Notes: generated by a model from the letters alone, not told the origin. Shown: positions 34,778 to 45,862, counted from the stretch's first letter. The stretch is DNA of 64,000 bases from Ypsolopha sequella (GCA_934047225.1 OW203990.1:28375045-28439044), one strand, 5' to 3'. Translations and numbers: made by a program.

Positions 34778-36631
34778 ATGATGTCCAAGTCTCACAAGGC
34801 TGCGTTGGCGAAAGAGCTCCGCTGGTTTACAACCGTCCAGGGATTGCTTTCTCGTTCGGATCGCGACAATGCAATCCTGGAGAGAGCCGAGCGGATGCAT
34901 CAGCGGCTGGCTGATGCAGAGGCGGCTGTGGCAGCACTGCAGGAAAGTGACGAGCCTTTGAAGAGGTATGTTACGGATTTAGCTCAGATAATGGAAATTT
35001 ATGATGATGTAACTGAGGCGGCCTCCATGATCAAAAAGCGACAATCGGGCAGCCCGGTTGTTAGCGCACCTAGACCAACAGATGGCGCCACTGGTAAGAT
35101 GCTGGTTATAAAGTCAAATATTGTTGCTGATCTAAAGAGGCAAAATTCAGGAGGTCCTGTAGTTGTCACGCCTCAACCGGTAGATGGCGTGTCTAGTAGT
35201 TTGGCTAATTTAAAACTAAATAAATTCAATGGGAAAATGGAAGAATGGGTTTCATATAGGAATATGTTTACGTCATTAATAAATTCTAGGGTAGATTTAT
35301 CAAAGGGGCAAAAGATGGCATATTTGATGTCAACATTGGAGGGCGAAGCAAGGTTGCTCATCCAGCACCTCAGGGTAGAGGATGATCATTATGATATAGC
35401 GTGGGGCTTATTAAATGATAGGTATCAGAACATGCGCTTATTGGCGGATGCGCATGCGTCTCAATTGTTGACGTTACCTAGGGTAACCGACTGGGCACAG
35501 CTGAGGCAGCAATTACTAACTCCGGTCACTGTGGCGTGTAATGCCCTTAGAACATTAGGTTTACCGGTGGACGAGTGGTCGTTTTTACTCGTTCACATTA
35601 TTTTAGGTAGGTTGCCTAATGACGTGAGGTCACGTTTTGAGCGGGTGTCCGCAGAAAAAGATGGCAGCACTGTGCCTAAATTTACGGACTTAATTAAGTT
35701 TATTGAATATGAAGCTAGGGTAGCAGAAACATCACAACCGGACTTGGCGCCATCTGGGGCGCAATCATTTTCGTCTGCTGGCTCATCGGAATGTGGGGAG
35801 CCCAGACAACCGCAGCAGTCGCGGGGACGCGATATGACACGTTTGGCGGGGGTCGCCGTGATCGAGAGGTCATTGACCTGTTATCAGTGTGGCCATACGG
35901 GGCATGACCTGCTGAGATGTCAGCAGTGGCGAAACCTGCACGTCACCGAGCGGCGACGCATAGTGAAGCGTAAGAGCCTATGTTTCGGTTGCTTGGGCAA
36001 TCACTTCGAACGTGATTGTCCCGCGCCACGACGTTGCAGCGTGTGTGAGGGGCCTCACCATTTATTGTTGTGTGCCAACAGATCTGAAGCGGCTTCACCG
36101 GTCCCGCAGCGACGGAGCCCTACGGGCGGGGGTGCTTCAGGGAGAACTCCCCCCCCCTTGGACAACGGGGGTGCGTCAGGGAGAACTTTTTCCACCTCGG
36201 TCCAGGGAAGGCTTGCTGTCGGGCAGAGCTCCCCTCCGTCGGAACGGAGGATTGCGGCGCGAGGCGCGCCCCCTCACCGGGAGGTGAGTTATGTATCTGC
36301 GCGTGGACCCGTAGGGGGCTTGCCTACGGGCTATCACACATATGGCCATGTAGTGAATTGGGCCCCTACGGGCGGGGGCCAATTGGAGTTGGCAAGGGCT
36401 AGGCCCCCCCTCCCCGCGCCGGTTTTGGTGCCAGCTGGCATGGAGCACCGTGCTCAGACGGAGTCACGGGGTTACTCACCGCCGTACCGGGAATACCCGC
36501 GGTTAGAGTACCACCCGCCGTACTCAGGGAGAGTTGGAGGCTACGCTCCCCCCATGGTGGGGATGTGCACGCGCCAGCCATATTATTGCCAGTGGACTGG
36601 TCCTGCACTCCACAGGTGGGGTAGCCTGTAA
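34778..36631 (+). CDS. gag: Gag polyprotein of BEL/Pao element (intact)
   Basis: 617 residues, uninterrupted. An N-terminal helical segment (about 30-75, rich in Leu/Glu/Ala) is followed by a capsid-like region of the DUF1759 type at about 145-320, with LNKFNGKMEEWVSYRNMF near 147 and GEARLLIQHL near 189. Next come three zinc-binding motifs: C368-X2-C371-X4-H376-X4-C381, C402-X2-C405-X3-H409-X4-C414 and C420-X2-C423-X3-H427-X4-C432. The tail from 440 on is Gly/Pro/Arg-rich and low in complexity. Gag packages the element RNA into particles in the cytoplasm. The start is the first of two adjacent ATGs after a 620 nt leader. The frame ends at TAA 36,629-36,631. Pol remnants follow in another frame. 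An open gag beside a ruined pol suggests selection on gag, or a very recent common source. Confidence 0.92.
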   Translation: MMSKSHKAALAKELRWFTTVQGLLSRSDRDNAILERAERMHQRLADAEAAVAALQESDEPLKRYVTDLAQIMEIYDDVTEAASMIKKRQSGSPVVSAPRPTDGATGKMLVIKSNIVADLKRQNSGGPVVVTPQPVDGVSSSLANLKLNKFNGKMEEWVSYRNMFTSLINSRVDLSKGQKMAYLMSTLEGEARLLIQHLRVEDDHYDIAWGLLNDRYQNMRLLADAHASQLLTLPRVTDWAQLRQQLLTPVTVACNALRTLGLPVDEWSFLLVHIILGRLPNDVRSRFERVSAEKDGSTVPKFTDLIKFIEYEARVAETSQPDLAPSGAQSFSSAGSSECGEPRQPQQSRGRDMTRLAGVAVIERSLTCYQCGHTGHDLLRCQQWRNLHVTERRRIVKRKSLCFGCLGNHFERDCPAPRRCSVCEGPHHLLLCANRSEAASPVPQRRSPTGGGASGRTPPPLDNGGASGRTFSTSVQGRLAVGQSSPPSERRIAARGAPPHREVSYVSARGPVGGLPTGYHTYGHVVNWAPTGGGQLELARARPPLPAPVLVPAGMEHRAQTESRGYSPPYREYPRLEYHPPYSGRVGGYAPPMVGMCTRQPYYCQWTGPALHRWGSL

Positions 36632-36668
36632 CTAGCTTGTTCAAGCTTTGAGTACGGAACCGCGGACG

Positions 36669-37010
36669 GTTCTGTTGCCTACCGCGATGGCTCGCGTCTA
36701 GGGCCCCAGGGGGGATTGAGTTAGGGTAAGGGCCCTCCTCGACTCGGAAAGTCAAGTGGCGCACCGATTGGTTTTGAACCTGGAGGTTTCGTCGGTGCCG
36801 CTCCTAGGTATTGGTGGACTGGAGTTGAAACAGCGGCTGCAGCCATGGTTATAGACAATATTGTCGGCTGGCAGCCTTCTTTGGACCTTCCTCCGTCCAT
36901 AATCTCATGCACGTCAGGTCTGCATCTGGCAGACCCACGTTTTGTCATCCGGCCCCAGTCGATGTTTTCCTGGGCGCGGATTTGTTAGGATGGATCCTAT
37001 TTGGTTTTTA
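36669..37010 (+). pseudogene. Degenerate aspartic protease of BEL pol
   Basis: Read in the +1 frame relative to gag. VLLPTAMARV is followed by an in-frame stop, then a second stop, then RALLDSESQVAHRLVLNLEV. The last is the position of the catalytic D-S/T-G motif of retropepsins, here DSE in place of DSG. A later fragment reads VFLGADLLGWILF (about 36,962-37,000), like the conserved distal protease segment. Stops, a changed catalytic triplet and truncation make an active enzyme very unlikely. Confidence 0.7.
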
Positions 37011-37089
37011 AAAGACTCTGGGTTCTTCTTCATTGGTGGAGGTATCCACAATTTTGGATATTCGATATTTGATTCGATACTTGGATTAT

Positions 37090-37150
37090 TATGTTCGAAC
37101 TTAGGAAATGGCTTTCAAATGAACATATACTGTTTGCAGATTTGGAGGAT
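37090..37150 (+). pseudogene. Short reverse-transcriptase remnant
   Basis: One frame reads ELRKWLSNEHILFADLEDPN, like the segment that follows the reverse-transcriptase core in BEL/Pao pol. The catalytic core with YXDD is absent, as is RNase H. This defines a large internal deletion between the protease and integrase remnants. Confidence 0.55.
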
Positions 37151-37319
37151 CCCAATATGATGGTGGTATTATGTTGAAATACCAACCAGTCAATGAAATT
37201 CATATATTTTGTCCCCAGCCGTGAGTGCAGAGGAGCGTTGGAACGCATTGGTACACGGTTCTTGTACTTCAGGCGGACCTCATCAAGTTTAGACTTCGAG
37301 TTCTGCGCGAGGATCACGC

Positions 37320-38160
37320 CAGGCTGAAGTGAGCGGTTGCTCGTTTGAATCCTTTCACGGATTATGAAGGACTTCTGCGTTTCGAAGGCTGATTTCGGAG
37401 AGCTGACCTGCCATACGGAAGTCTTCATCCTTTGTTTCTACCCAAGGGCGGACCTTTAGTAAATTTGTTGGTGTGGATCGACACATATGTAACGCGCACG
37501 GGGGTTTTCAGCAATCGCAACGCTCGGGTTGTGAAAGCATACCTTGTGTATTTGTGTGCTTGGCCACCAAGGCCGTTCACTTGGCAGTGGTATCAGCTTT
37601 GACTACGGAGGCCTTCGTCGCCGCGTTGGATCGTTTCGTGTCGCGTAAGGGTTTACCTTCACTTATTCGCTCCGACAATGGCACAAACTACAAAGGTACT
37701 GCTAACTATCTAAAAGATATTGATAATTTTTTGTTTTGTAAATAACTATGCTAGTTTAAGTTAAATCTTCGCCCGGAAAGGGGTAACTTGGCGGTACAGT
37801 TCCCCAAATTGCCCTCACTGGGGAGGGAATTTTTTGAAGCTGCCGTCAAGTCGGCGAAGACCCACCTCCGCTGCGTTATTGGGGAAACTGTTCTAATTTT
37901 TGAGGAGCTTGCCACTGTATATTGTTAAGTGGAAGCGGTCCTCAACTCTCGTCCTCTCTGTGGTCAGACAGGACTGAGCATCCTAGGGAAGGAAATTTAA
38001 TTCTTTGGAAGGATATGAACTTGCTATCCTTGTTTGGCGCCGGGGCCGTAAATTAAAGTTGTTTTGGCGGAGACGGAACTCCACGCGTCGCAGAGGTGTT
38101 GGTCGAAGGTTCGATTTTGTGACGAGCCATGACAACTCTCTCCCGTCTCCCGGTTGTATG
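37320..38160 (+). pseudogene. Degenerate integrase of BEL pol
   Basis: Pieces in different frames follow integrase order: NPFTDYEGLLRF and LPYGSLHPLFLPKGGPL (37,337-37,458), then LATKAVHLAVVSALTTEAF and LIRSDNGTNYKG of the catalytic core (about 37,555-37,700), then FFEAAVKSAKTHLRCVIGE and VEAVLNSRPL (about 37,830-37,965). The second catalytic Asp is visible in SDNGTN, and EAAVKSAK marks the third catalytic position. Frameshifts, a stop near 37,742 and missing segments show it is non-functional. Confidence 0.75.
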
Positions 38161-38185
38161 AGCTAGTGGACTGATTGCTCAGCCC

Positions 38186-38197
38186 AGAGCGGGGGAC
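38186..38197 (+). other. Polypurine tract
   Basis: AGAGCGGGGGAC directly before the 3' LTR, in the place and style of a BEL/Pao plus-strand primer. Confidence 0.65.
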
Positions 38198-38884
38198 TGT
38201 TCAGAATAAAATGTATATTTCGGAACGCATCCATCAATGGTCTATATATTTTGTCTATGGACTTGGAGCTGTCAAAAACGAGGGACGTGGAATTTTCTTG
38301 GTATAGATCGCGGACGATTTTAATATGTGTTATTAAGGGCTTAATAGAAGGGAAATCGGTGCGGACATCGTAAAAAACAGTATTCAGTCAATGGTTGATG
38401 TTATTTTGGCGTGAAGGCCACTTTTTTGTGAATTTCATGTGTGTGTGTGACATAACCTGTGTCCACGCGGCTTCCGACAAGTGGACTTGTTAATTACTAT
38501 TTCTGGGTTCGGATGCATCCTGGGGTAGGAGGTTTGTGTTTAGATTCATCGTGGAAGGTGATCTACGTGTCACGGCACCGACACGCCTTGGTCTCCGCAG
38601 CGAAGGGTCTTCGTGCGAGGACTACTTGATGAGGTCATCATACAACTGTCTGGTAGGACATTTTATATTAAATATTAGAATATAAGATACTTGTATACTA
38701 TAAATCTGGGACAGCTATGGGCCCCTGCTCCAGCTGCAAGTATCGCCCTTTAGCATACAATTAGTGGTGTCTGAGCGTGGTTATGGAATCCTCGCACTAG
38801 TGACGCTGATACCCGTCACTAGTCAGTATTACCATTTTTTGTAAGCTACAATTTGTGGTAGCAACGAGCACTTTTTACCATACA
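38198..38884 (+). repeat. 3' LTR of BEL element
   Basis: 687 bp, identical by eye to the 5' LTR. Followed directly by the second CATTC target duplication. Confidence 0.95.
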
Positions 38885-38889
38885 CATTC

Positions 38890-40071
38890 TTTTGTTAGAT
38901 TTTGCAAAAATATGTTTTGTGTTGTGTTTATGTAACAGAATAGGAAGACTTTTCCATACATGTAATTTAGGATACATTTTTCGGATTTGCAATAAAATAA
39001 AAAGAAATAACGCTGAAAAATAGCTCATAAAGTCTATTTCAAGCAGAGGCAGGCAGAAAAAGGGGAGTTAACGTTGAAAGTAAGTGATACGTATCGTTCT
39101 TCATCAACTTCTTTGATGATTTAGCGTGTTGCATATATATTGTATTGCAGTATATAGCGTGTTGCATATACCTTATACGAGGTCTCGCCATTCGACGCTA
39201 GTATATACATCCGTTTATCCGCCTACCTTAGAAACAGACTTCAGCTAAAAGCAATGATTTTGAAGTAGGCTTTCACGGTTGATTGGAACATAATAATAGA
39301 GTCATCATAACATCAGTTCATGCATAATAGTATTTTTCACCTCAATAGCTCGAAAAGCGCGCCTTTGCTGTTTAAAATCAGTGAGCAAAAGGCAATTTTC
39401 ATTGACTCACGAAACGTTCAGCAACTTAACGTTCAGCTAATTAACTGGTCAAGGGAAAAAGGGATAGTATACATTAGCATGGTGGCTATCTCTTTCACTC
39501 TATAAAGATTTCATACACATTGAGAGAGTGTACACAGCCCTGCAGCTTGTTGGATACCATAGACAAGATAAACTTCTCGTAATTCTGTGTAGGTATAACC
39601 TCCCAGCGTGTATGGAATCTGTACCATAGACTATGGACTTCTTGTAATCTAATGAACTTCTACCGGAAACGAATAGATAGAGTAAACGGATAGAGTAAAA
39701 TGTCCGCGTGATGGTTGTGTTGATTTGCGTTTTCGATCAGTTTATCAGAGATTTTCCTTACATTTTTTTTCATGTGCAATATTTTTGTAGGTGTATTATT
39801 TAAAGAAAAAAATAATTGAATTATTATAAGTTTTTATAGTGTCTTTACAAGCCTTCAATCTTGTGTTTTCTCGCTAGTGAGATGAAAAGTTGTTTGTATC
39901 ACACGATAGCAAATTTATTTTGTTTCTTGTGCCTTTCAATCCCTCAACACGCTCAGGATTCTAACTTAGAATAACGCTACGCTCGCTCAATTATAGAATA
40001 CTTTACTTGCTCAGGTTTCAAACTTGGCAATTGCAACAAAAAAAAAACTTGCTCTCTTCCTGCACAAATAA
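38890..40071. other. Noncoding stretch
   Basis: No supported gene. A short direct repeat TAGCGTGTTGCATATA occurs twice at 39,123-39,170. Confidence 0.4.
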
Positions 40072-40202
40072 CTATTGTTCAACTGTAACATAATTTGACA
40101 CATCGGGACGAGTGCTTGTGTTTACGAAACGAACGAAGTGAGTTTCGTAATAGTTTTGCACGAGTGTTCCAATGTCTAATTATGTTCAATTGCGCACAAT
40201 AC
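40072..40202. repeat. Near-palindromic foldback element, about 130 bp
   Basis: Left arm ATTGTTCAACTGTAACATAA through GTTTACGAAAC. The right arm from GTTTCGTAATAG back to TTATGTTCAATTGCGCACAAT is its imperfect reverse complement. Arms are about 58 bp with a spacer of about 12 nt. Likely a MITE. Confidence 0.7.
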
Positions 40203-40973
40203 TTTATTTACAACCATAAATAAATATCGCCAATTTCACGAATGAGAAGAAGACATTCGTTCATGATCCTCGGGTGCGTCTCTCTGGTAATGCTGCCTTG
40301 AAGGCCAATCTGGATTCTCGTCTCTGTTGTCGATTGGGTCTCTAGCGGTTTTGTAATAAATTGGGCCAATCGCAGCGCAGAATCGCGGTGTTATAATGTA
40401 ATATTATTACATCGACTAAGCAATACAGGTACTTATAAAACTGCTTTTGATGTTGCAATTGCCTTATTGCAATATGTTATTGTACAAATATGTATAGCTG
40501 AGAGTCGTTTTCTGTGTTTTTTTTACAAAAGTAAAGAATTGACCCTTAAGGCCCCTCAATTATAAAATGAACATTTTGTTTAATTCATACCGTTAGTAAT
40601 TACGTTATTAAAAATCCAAAAAAAATATATATTAGAAACGAGGATATACTTAAGTAACTTGTCGTTTTGAAAACGTAATTTAATTAACTTCGCTCGATAG
40701 AAAAAAATCGCAAAGTCAGCGCTAAAAAAATCTTAACATCGAGCTAATGATATGTATTTTTAAAGCTATACATCTCAAAATATGCGAGAATTTTTTACAT
40801 ACATTACTTAAGTTACTTGTTGAACGCTTTTTGATCACAATTAACATTTGAAATAAATATGAAATAATACATATAATTTCTTCCCGCAACGCTCTGATCG
40901 CTGTTTGTCGCCTGCGACCAGTTCGCGCTGGGGCGCTCTGGAGGTCGGACCTGTGCCAGTTTTCGCTCTGCGC

Positions 40974-40980
40974 TATAAAA
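40974..40980 (+). promoter_or_regulatory. TATA box before a three-exon gene candidate
   Basis: TATAAAA, 37 bp before the ATG at 41,011, preceded by a CpG-rich patch (40,880-40,972) that stands out from AT-rich flanks. Confidence 0.4.
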
Positions 40981-41010
40981 CCATAAACATTTTTAAAATA
41001 TAAATATAAA

Positions 41011-43098
41011 ATGGGACAAAATAAAATAAAATTTAAAGGAGATCGAAGTAAATTGTCATATAGAGAGAGACAAAAAAGAATGTTGGATATTTTAAGGTAA
41101 GAGTAATATTCAATTTACTTTTTATTATAGGTGCCCTAAAAAGCATGTATTTGTACCCAGAGTAGGTACGGCAATAGGGATTACCGTAACCACCACCCAT
41201 CACGTTGGGACGTAATAATCGTCGGTGAAACGTGGGTGTACAGAGCGTGTAGAGTATGACTTACATTTCACAGTTCAAACTCGGAAAACCTCTTGACACC
41301 GCCTCGAGCATTCGTTTCGTGACGATATAAGTATTAAATTGATTTTATTTATTACTTTTGTTTCTTTACAAACAAAACTGCACCAGTACATTATTTTGAC
41401 GCGGTGTATAATTTTTTTTTCTTCAACTTTAATATCGTAAATTATGTACTTAGATATGCATATTACGTATATCAACTAATAATGTGAATATTTTTTCTTT
41501 CAGATCGAGAAAAGATAATGAACAAAAAGATGAATCAGATGATGTGAATAAAACTAGGTAGGTAAACCTAGCGCCGCCGCCCGCGCCGGGCGCTTCCTTT
41601 GAGCTCAAACCAAGCCGACACAGGTGTATGGCACCAGACTTTACTGCGTAAATCTAACACTTACATACTTACTGTAATTGTAATAAGAGTTCATTCAGGT
41701 TACGCTCGTATCTCGAGCGAGTCCTATCAGTTGTCCCGTGAATTATGGCGCTGTCATATTTATTGCAATGTAATAAGAACTTTAGCGTGAGAAAAATGGA
41801 AAGTAATTTGGTACAAATTTTATTGTCGATTGTAATATTATAGATTTTTCATCTATTTAACTTTCGAACAAAGTTCTAAGTTCTAAAATAACATGATCTA
41901 AAAGAAAAACAACACAGAGCATGTATTTGTACCCAGAGTAGGTAGGTACGGCAATAATAGGGCTCACCACCTATCTTACCTATCTTACCGTCTTAGTGTC
42001 TGTCTAGAACTTTCTTTCGTCTCTCTCTGCTAATTGAGCTAAAATGTATAAAGTGCTATCAAAGATGGGGACACCATGTTGTGTACCGAGTATGAACAGT
42101 GACACTCACTCCTTTTTGACAGAAAATACAAATGTAAATAACAAAGTTCTATAGAATATTATTATTTTGATCAGTTCGTGGAAACGGAGCAGTGGCGCAC
42201 GGCCTGCCCGGTTTCCACTATTAGCTAGGAATTGCGTATTGGCGGCGTCACCACGCCAACACCGCAAGCTCTGGATCCGCCACCGAGTGACGGTTGGTCG
42301 CTTGGCAAAATAATACGGAAGAAAACGGTATTCAATTAAAATATCATGTTGCCTACTAAATTAATGAAACAGAGGAAACGATAAATGCAACATTGAGAAC
42401 TAACTACACGGACCTCGATTAATCATAAAAAAATGTCATCATAATGTTCGGCTTGTCAGTGACCAAAAATCTAGGTTACATAAATAATGTTTTATTTGAA
42501 TTAAAGTTCCAATTATACCACATTGCAAAATAAAAATATAATACCCTCCATTTCGGATGTTGATGAAGAAAGGTATAAACAAAATTTTCAAAAACTTTTT
42601 GTCTCTTAGTTGGCTAAATTAATTCAGCTGTTTGAAATTCAATGATTTAGAGAAAAACACCTTAAATTCTCTATATTATTAAAAATGCGTTCCTACGGGT
42701 AAACCGGCTGTTTGTATCCCAAATTCATGCGACTCATTGGAAATGATAAAGTCGTGGAAATTAAGTGCCCTTAGTCAGTTTACAAACAAAATTTGAACGA
42801 CGTAGATTTTTTAAATAAATTACCATTTTTCAAAAAGAAAGACGATGCACTGGTAATTAGCAAGAATCAGTACTGGTTTTATCAAATGAGTAATTTAATT
42901 TTTAAATCTAGATCTAGTAACTATTTAACAGGTTTCTTTTCTATTTCTTCATGATTAATTTTTCAGGTTCAGGGCCAGTTACTTATAGCGCGAAGTAAAA
43001 GTTGTGTTTTCAGTATATGGTCTGGGAAGAACAACCCGTTGCACATAGAAACTATTGACCTGTGTGAAAATGACACAAAAAAAGAAAAAGAATTCTAA
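41011..43098 (+). CDS. Putative 74-residue protein, three exons
   Basis: Exon 1 is 41,011-41,096 (ATG, then MGQNKIKFKGDRSKLSYRER) and ends AAG|GTAAGA. Exon 2 is 41,504-41,557, preceded by TTTTTTCTTTCAG and followed by AG|GTAGGT. Exon 3 is 43,014-43,098, preceded by GTGTTTTCAG, with a TAA at 43,096. Both introns are phase 2, and the exons total 225 nt, a multiple of three. The product is highly charged: a basic N-terminal third, an acidic DNEQKDESDD segment and a lysine-rich end. No signal peptide, membrane segment or known domain is seen. A TATA box and CpG-rich patch lie just upstream, and AATAAA signals follow at about 43,141-43,154. Intron 1 contains a family D repeat. An alternative acceptor at 42,966 would give a shorter end. 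I do not recognise the family, and it may be the 5' end of a longer gene. Confidence 0.42.
41145..41340 (-). repeat. Family D, long copy in intron 1 of the candidate gene
   Basis: CACCCATCACGTTGGGACGT, ATCGTCGGTGAAACGTGGGT and CTCTTGACACCGCCTCGAGC follow family D order in reverse. A partial copy also lies at 41,925-41,980 in intron 2. Confidence 0.6.
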
Positions 43099-43375
43099 AG
43101 AAATCAGTTCTATTCTTACATTTCAGCAGATGTATGTTTTAAATAAAAAAATAAACGATTACAGTATTAGTAAGATTAAACTTTCTTTTTATTTATACTG
43201 TTAGTAAAATTAAACTTTTAAGTTAATACAATATTCACAAATCATATACATATGATTATATTATTTATAGCAAAATCCTTCGCTTTAGAAACTCACAATA
43301 TTATTAGAGTGCATAGTAAAAACAAAATCTCAGGGGCTCGAAGCTAACTTTTTTCAAAGAATTTTGTTTCTGATT
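43099..43375. other. AT-rich stretch with poly(A) signals
   Basis: AAATAAAAAAATAAAC at 43,140-43,155 could end the three-exon transcript. Nothing else recognised. Confidence 0.35.
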
Positions 43376-43491
43376 GATTTTTAGGGTTCCGTGGCTAAAA
43401 GGTACAAAAGGAACTTTTATGGTGAGATTCAGTTGTCCGTCCGTCCATCCGTATGTCACAGCCTCATAACTTTAGCACCGTTTAAGATAAA

Positions 43492-45862
43492 TAATATAAT
43501 AATAAAATAGGAGCTCACCAAGGTAGACGAGTACCACCCGCCCCTGCTTGTGCATGTCGGGTACACACTCTTCAAACAGGTAACATTCTCAGATCCGTCG
43601 AATATAGACCGCTCGAAAGATTGGAATTTTGCCAGGGCTGATTTTCTTGAGCTTTATAAATTAATTAATAATATTGATTGGACAGATTTATACAAAATTA
43701 CAGATGTGAACACGGCATTACAATACTTTAACAATAATATTTATGAAATATTTGATCACTGTATTCCCAAAAAAATACGGAAGCCTTCGTGTAGTCGTAC
43801 TTATCCTGTCTTCTATACGAAAGCATAATCCGTGACATAGAATCAAAAGCAAAATATCATCGCATTTGGAAAAAGACAGGATGTACAATAGCACACTCAG
43901 AATTTAAACGCTTGCGTACTTTAGTAAAATGTAACATAGAAACAGCCCATAGAATGTATTGCAAAAGTATTTCGGAAAATTTGAGCAACGAACCATCTCA
44001 GTTCTGGAAATATGTAAATTCCCTACGTAATCGTGGTGGTATAGAAACTAAGGTCACTCTTGGGGAAGTTGAGTACAGCGGTCCTGGAGCCGCGTCCGCG
44101 TTTGCCGAGCATTTTCAGTCGGTGTTCCTGGGCGAGTCGCCCGCGCTTGACCCGCGCGCCGCTAGTGTCGGCACAGCGCCGGACTCGCGACTCGTGGACG
44201 TGCCGAGCGTCACCCTCGGTGACGTTCGGTGCGCTGTGCGGAAACTTAAAGGTCAAACGTCACCCGGCCCGGACGCGATTCCAGCATACGTAATAAAAGG
44301 TTGTATCGATAGTTTAGCTGAGACGATAACATTTATATTTAATTTAATTATCGCTACCGGCAATTATCCAAAAACGTGGAAAGAATCGAGAGTATCTCCC
44401 ATACCCAAAAAAGGGTCCAAAATTATGGTTGAGAACTACCGACCCGTGGCTATGCTGTGCGCAATGGCGAAGGTGTTCGAGATGGTTCTCTACGACCGTC
44501 TTCTGCCTCAGTGTCTACCTCACATCACCAGCGCTCAACATGCCACGACGGTCAGTGGCCACAAATTTGGTTACGATGGTCGACTATCTATCAAAGGAGA
44601 TCGACGCCAAACCAGGTAACCAGGTAGACGTTATTTACCTGGATTTCCATAAGGCGTTTGACAGAGTGGACAATGACATACTCTTACTAAAACTTGGACA
44701 GATGGGTTTTGTGCCCAGACTATTGAAACTTTTTTCTAATTTCCTTCGCGACAGAGTATAATTTGTAAAATACGGCCCATACATTTCAGATACATATCAA
44801 ACGCGTTCTGGAATCAGTCAGGGGTCGAACCTGGGACCTTTTTTGTTTCTGCTTTTAATTAACGATCTTCCTAGTGTCGTCAATAACTCGAGAGTGCTGT
44901 TGTTCGCTGATGATGTGAAACTGATTAAGGTAATTGAATCCTTGGACGATAGCCTAAAATTACAGCAAGATATCGACGCTGTACTTCGGTGGAGTGTTGA
45001 TAACAAGCTGTACTTCAACTTCAGTAAGTGCGAAATGATGAGTTTCTCTCGTTCACCTGCGCCATTGCAACACCAATACATAGTAGGGGCCGACCCCATC
45101 GCACGAGTCACGCAGGTGCGCGATCTCGGTGTAGTCTTTGACCAACAACTGACCTTCCGTCAGCACGTAGAGAAGGTGACGAAAGCTGCCTTCCAGCGAT
45201 TAGGATTTGTGCTACGTAATTCTGCACCCCTCACCGCTGTGGCCACCCGGGTGCTGTATGCAGCTCTAGTTCGTAGTATTGTAGAAACGAATGCAGTGGT
45301 CTGGTGTCCACATGAAGATAAATATATCCTCATGTTGGAACAAGTCCAAAAACGCTTTTTAAGATATGTGTATAAGAAGAATCATAAATACTATCCTTTT
45401 ATGTACCCAACTCGATTTCTTGAAGGTCATTTGGGCTATGAGTCAATTGAGCTCAGAAGAAACTTAGCTTTGGCAAAGTTTATACTTGGCGTTATTCGAA
45501 ATAAGATCGACTGTGTGGATCTTGTTGAGAAAATTCTAAAACTGTTTGTGCCCGATAGGTACCTCAGGGCGCGGAGTCATACGTTGTTCGCGGCGCCATT
45601 TTCGCGCACTAACCTTTATCGGTACTCGCCCGTCGCGCGAGCACTCGACATATTCTGCTCCCTGCTCGCTGAAGCACCAGAGTGTGATATTTTTGTGGAT
45701 CGTATTAGTTATCTGATAGATGTTTGTAAGAGAATGTTAGAGAGAAGTATGAAAGTAAGTGCTTTAGTTTAAGAACTATATTATTGTAATGATTTAGATT
45801 TATCTGTTATGTTACAATAATTTTGAATAAAAAAAATTTGAATTTGAATTTGAAAAATTTGA
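43492..45862 (+). mobile_element. 5'-truncated non-LTR retrotransposon (Jockey/CR1 group)
   Basis: About 2.4 kb inserted in family G, with a probable short target duplication ATAAA (43,487-43,491 and 45,863-45,867). It ends in AATTTGAATTTGAATTTGAA-type tail repeats. The coding part starts inside the distal endonuclease/linker region, so the 5' portion was lost on insertion. Placement in the Jockey/CR1 group rests on the RT motifs. The exact clade is not resolved. Confidence 0.8.
43515..45772 (+). pseudogene. Reverse transcriptase ORF2 of a LINE, frameshifted
   Basis: Pieces in order are an endonuclease-to-RT linker (43,515-43,828), RT domains with SPGPDAIPAYVIK, VSPIPKKGSK and ENYRPVAML (43,830-44,540), VIYLDFHKAFDRVDND, then SGISQGSNLGPFLFLLLIND and the active-site FADD at 44,903-44,914. 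The connection and C-terminal region run to 45,772. Breaks are a frameshift near 43,800-43,830, a second near 44,535-44,550, and a stop TAA at 44,759-44,761 where the frame otherwise continues. The enzyme normally nicks target DNA and reverse transcribes its own RNA. This copy cannot make a whole protein. The central part (44,080-44,280) is notably GC-rich relative to the host DNA. Confidence 0.85.

Larger units (their letters stand above)
33469..38884 (+). mobile_element. BEL/Pao LTR retrotransposon, 5.4 kb, pol-deleted
   Basis: Complete insertion: 5-bp target duplication CATTC (33,464-33,468 and 38,885-38,889), two 687 bp LTRs with TG...CA ends, a primer binding site, a gag frame, a collapsed pol and a purine tract. 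BEL/Pao identity follows from the gag type, the LRKW-type RT remnant, the integrase remnant and the GAGCGGGGGAC tract before the 3' LTR. Autonomous BEL elements as I know them are about 6-9 kb, and here most of reverse transcriptase and RNase H are gone. The LTRs look identical, so the insertion is very young and must have been copied using another element's enzymes. Confidence 0.95.

Noticed and set aside
35173..36448. Minus-strand and alternative-frame ORFs overlapping gag
   Set aside because: They are shadows of the GC-rich gag frame.
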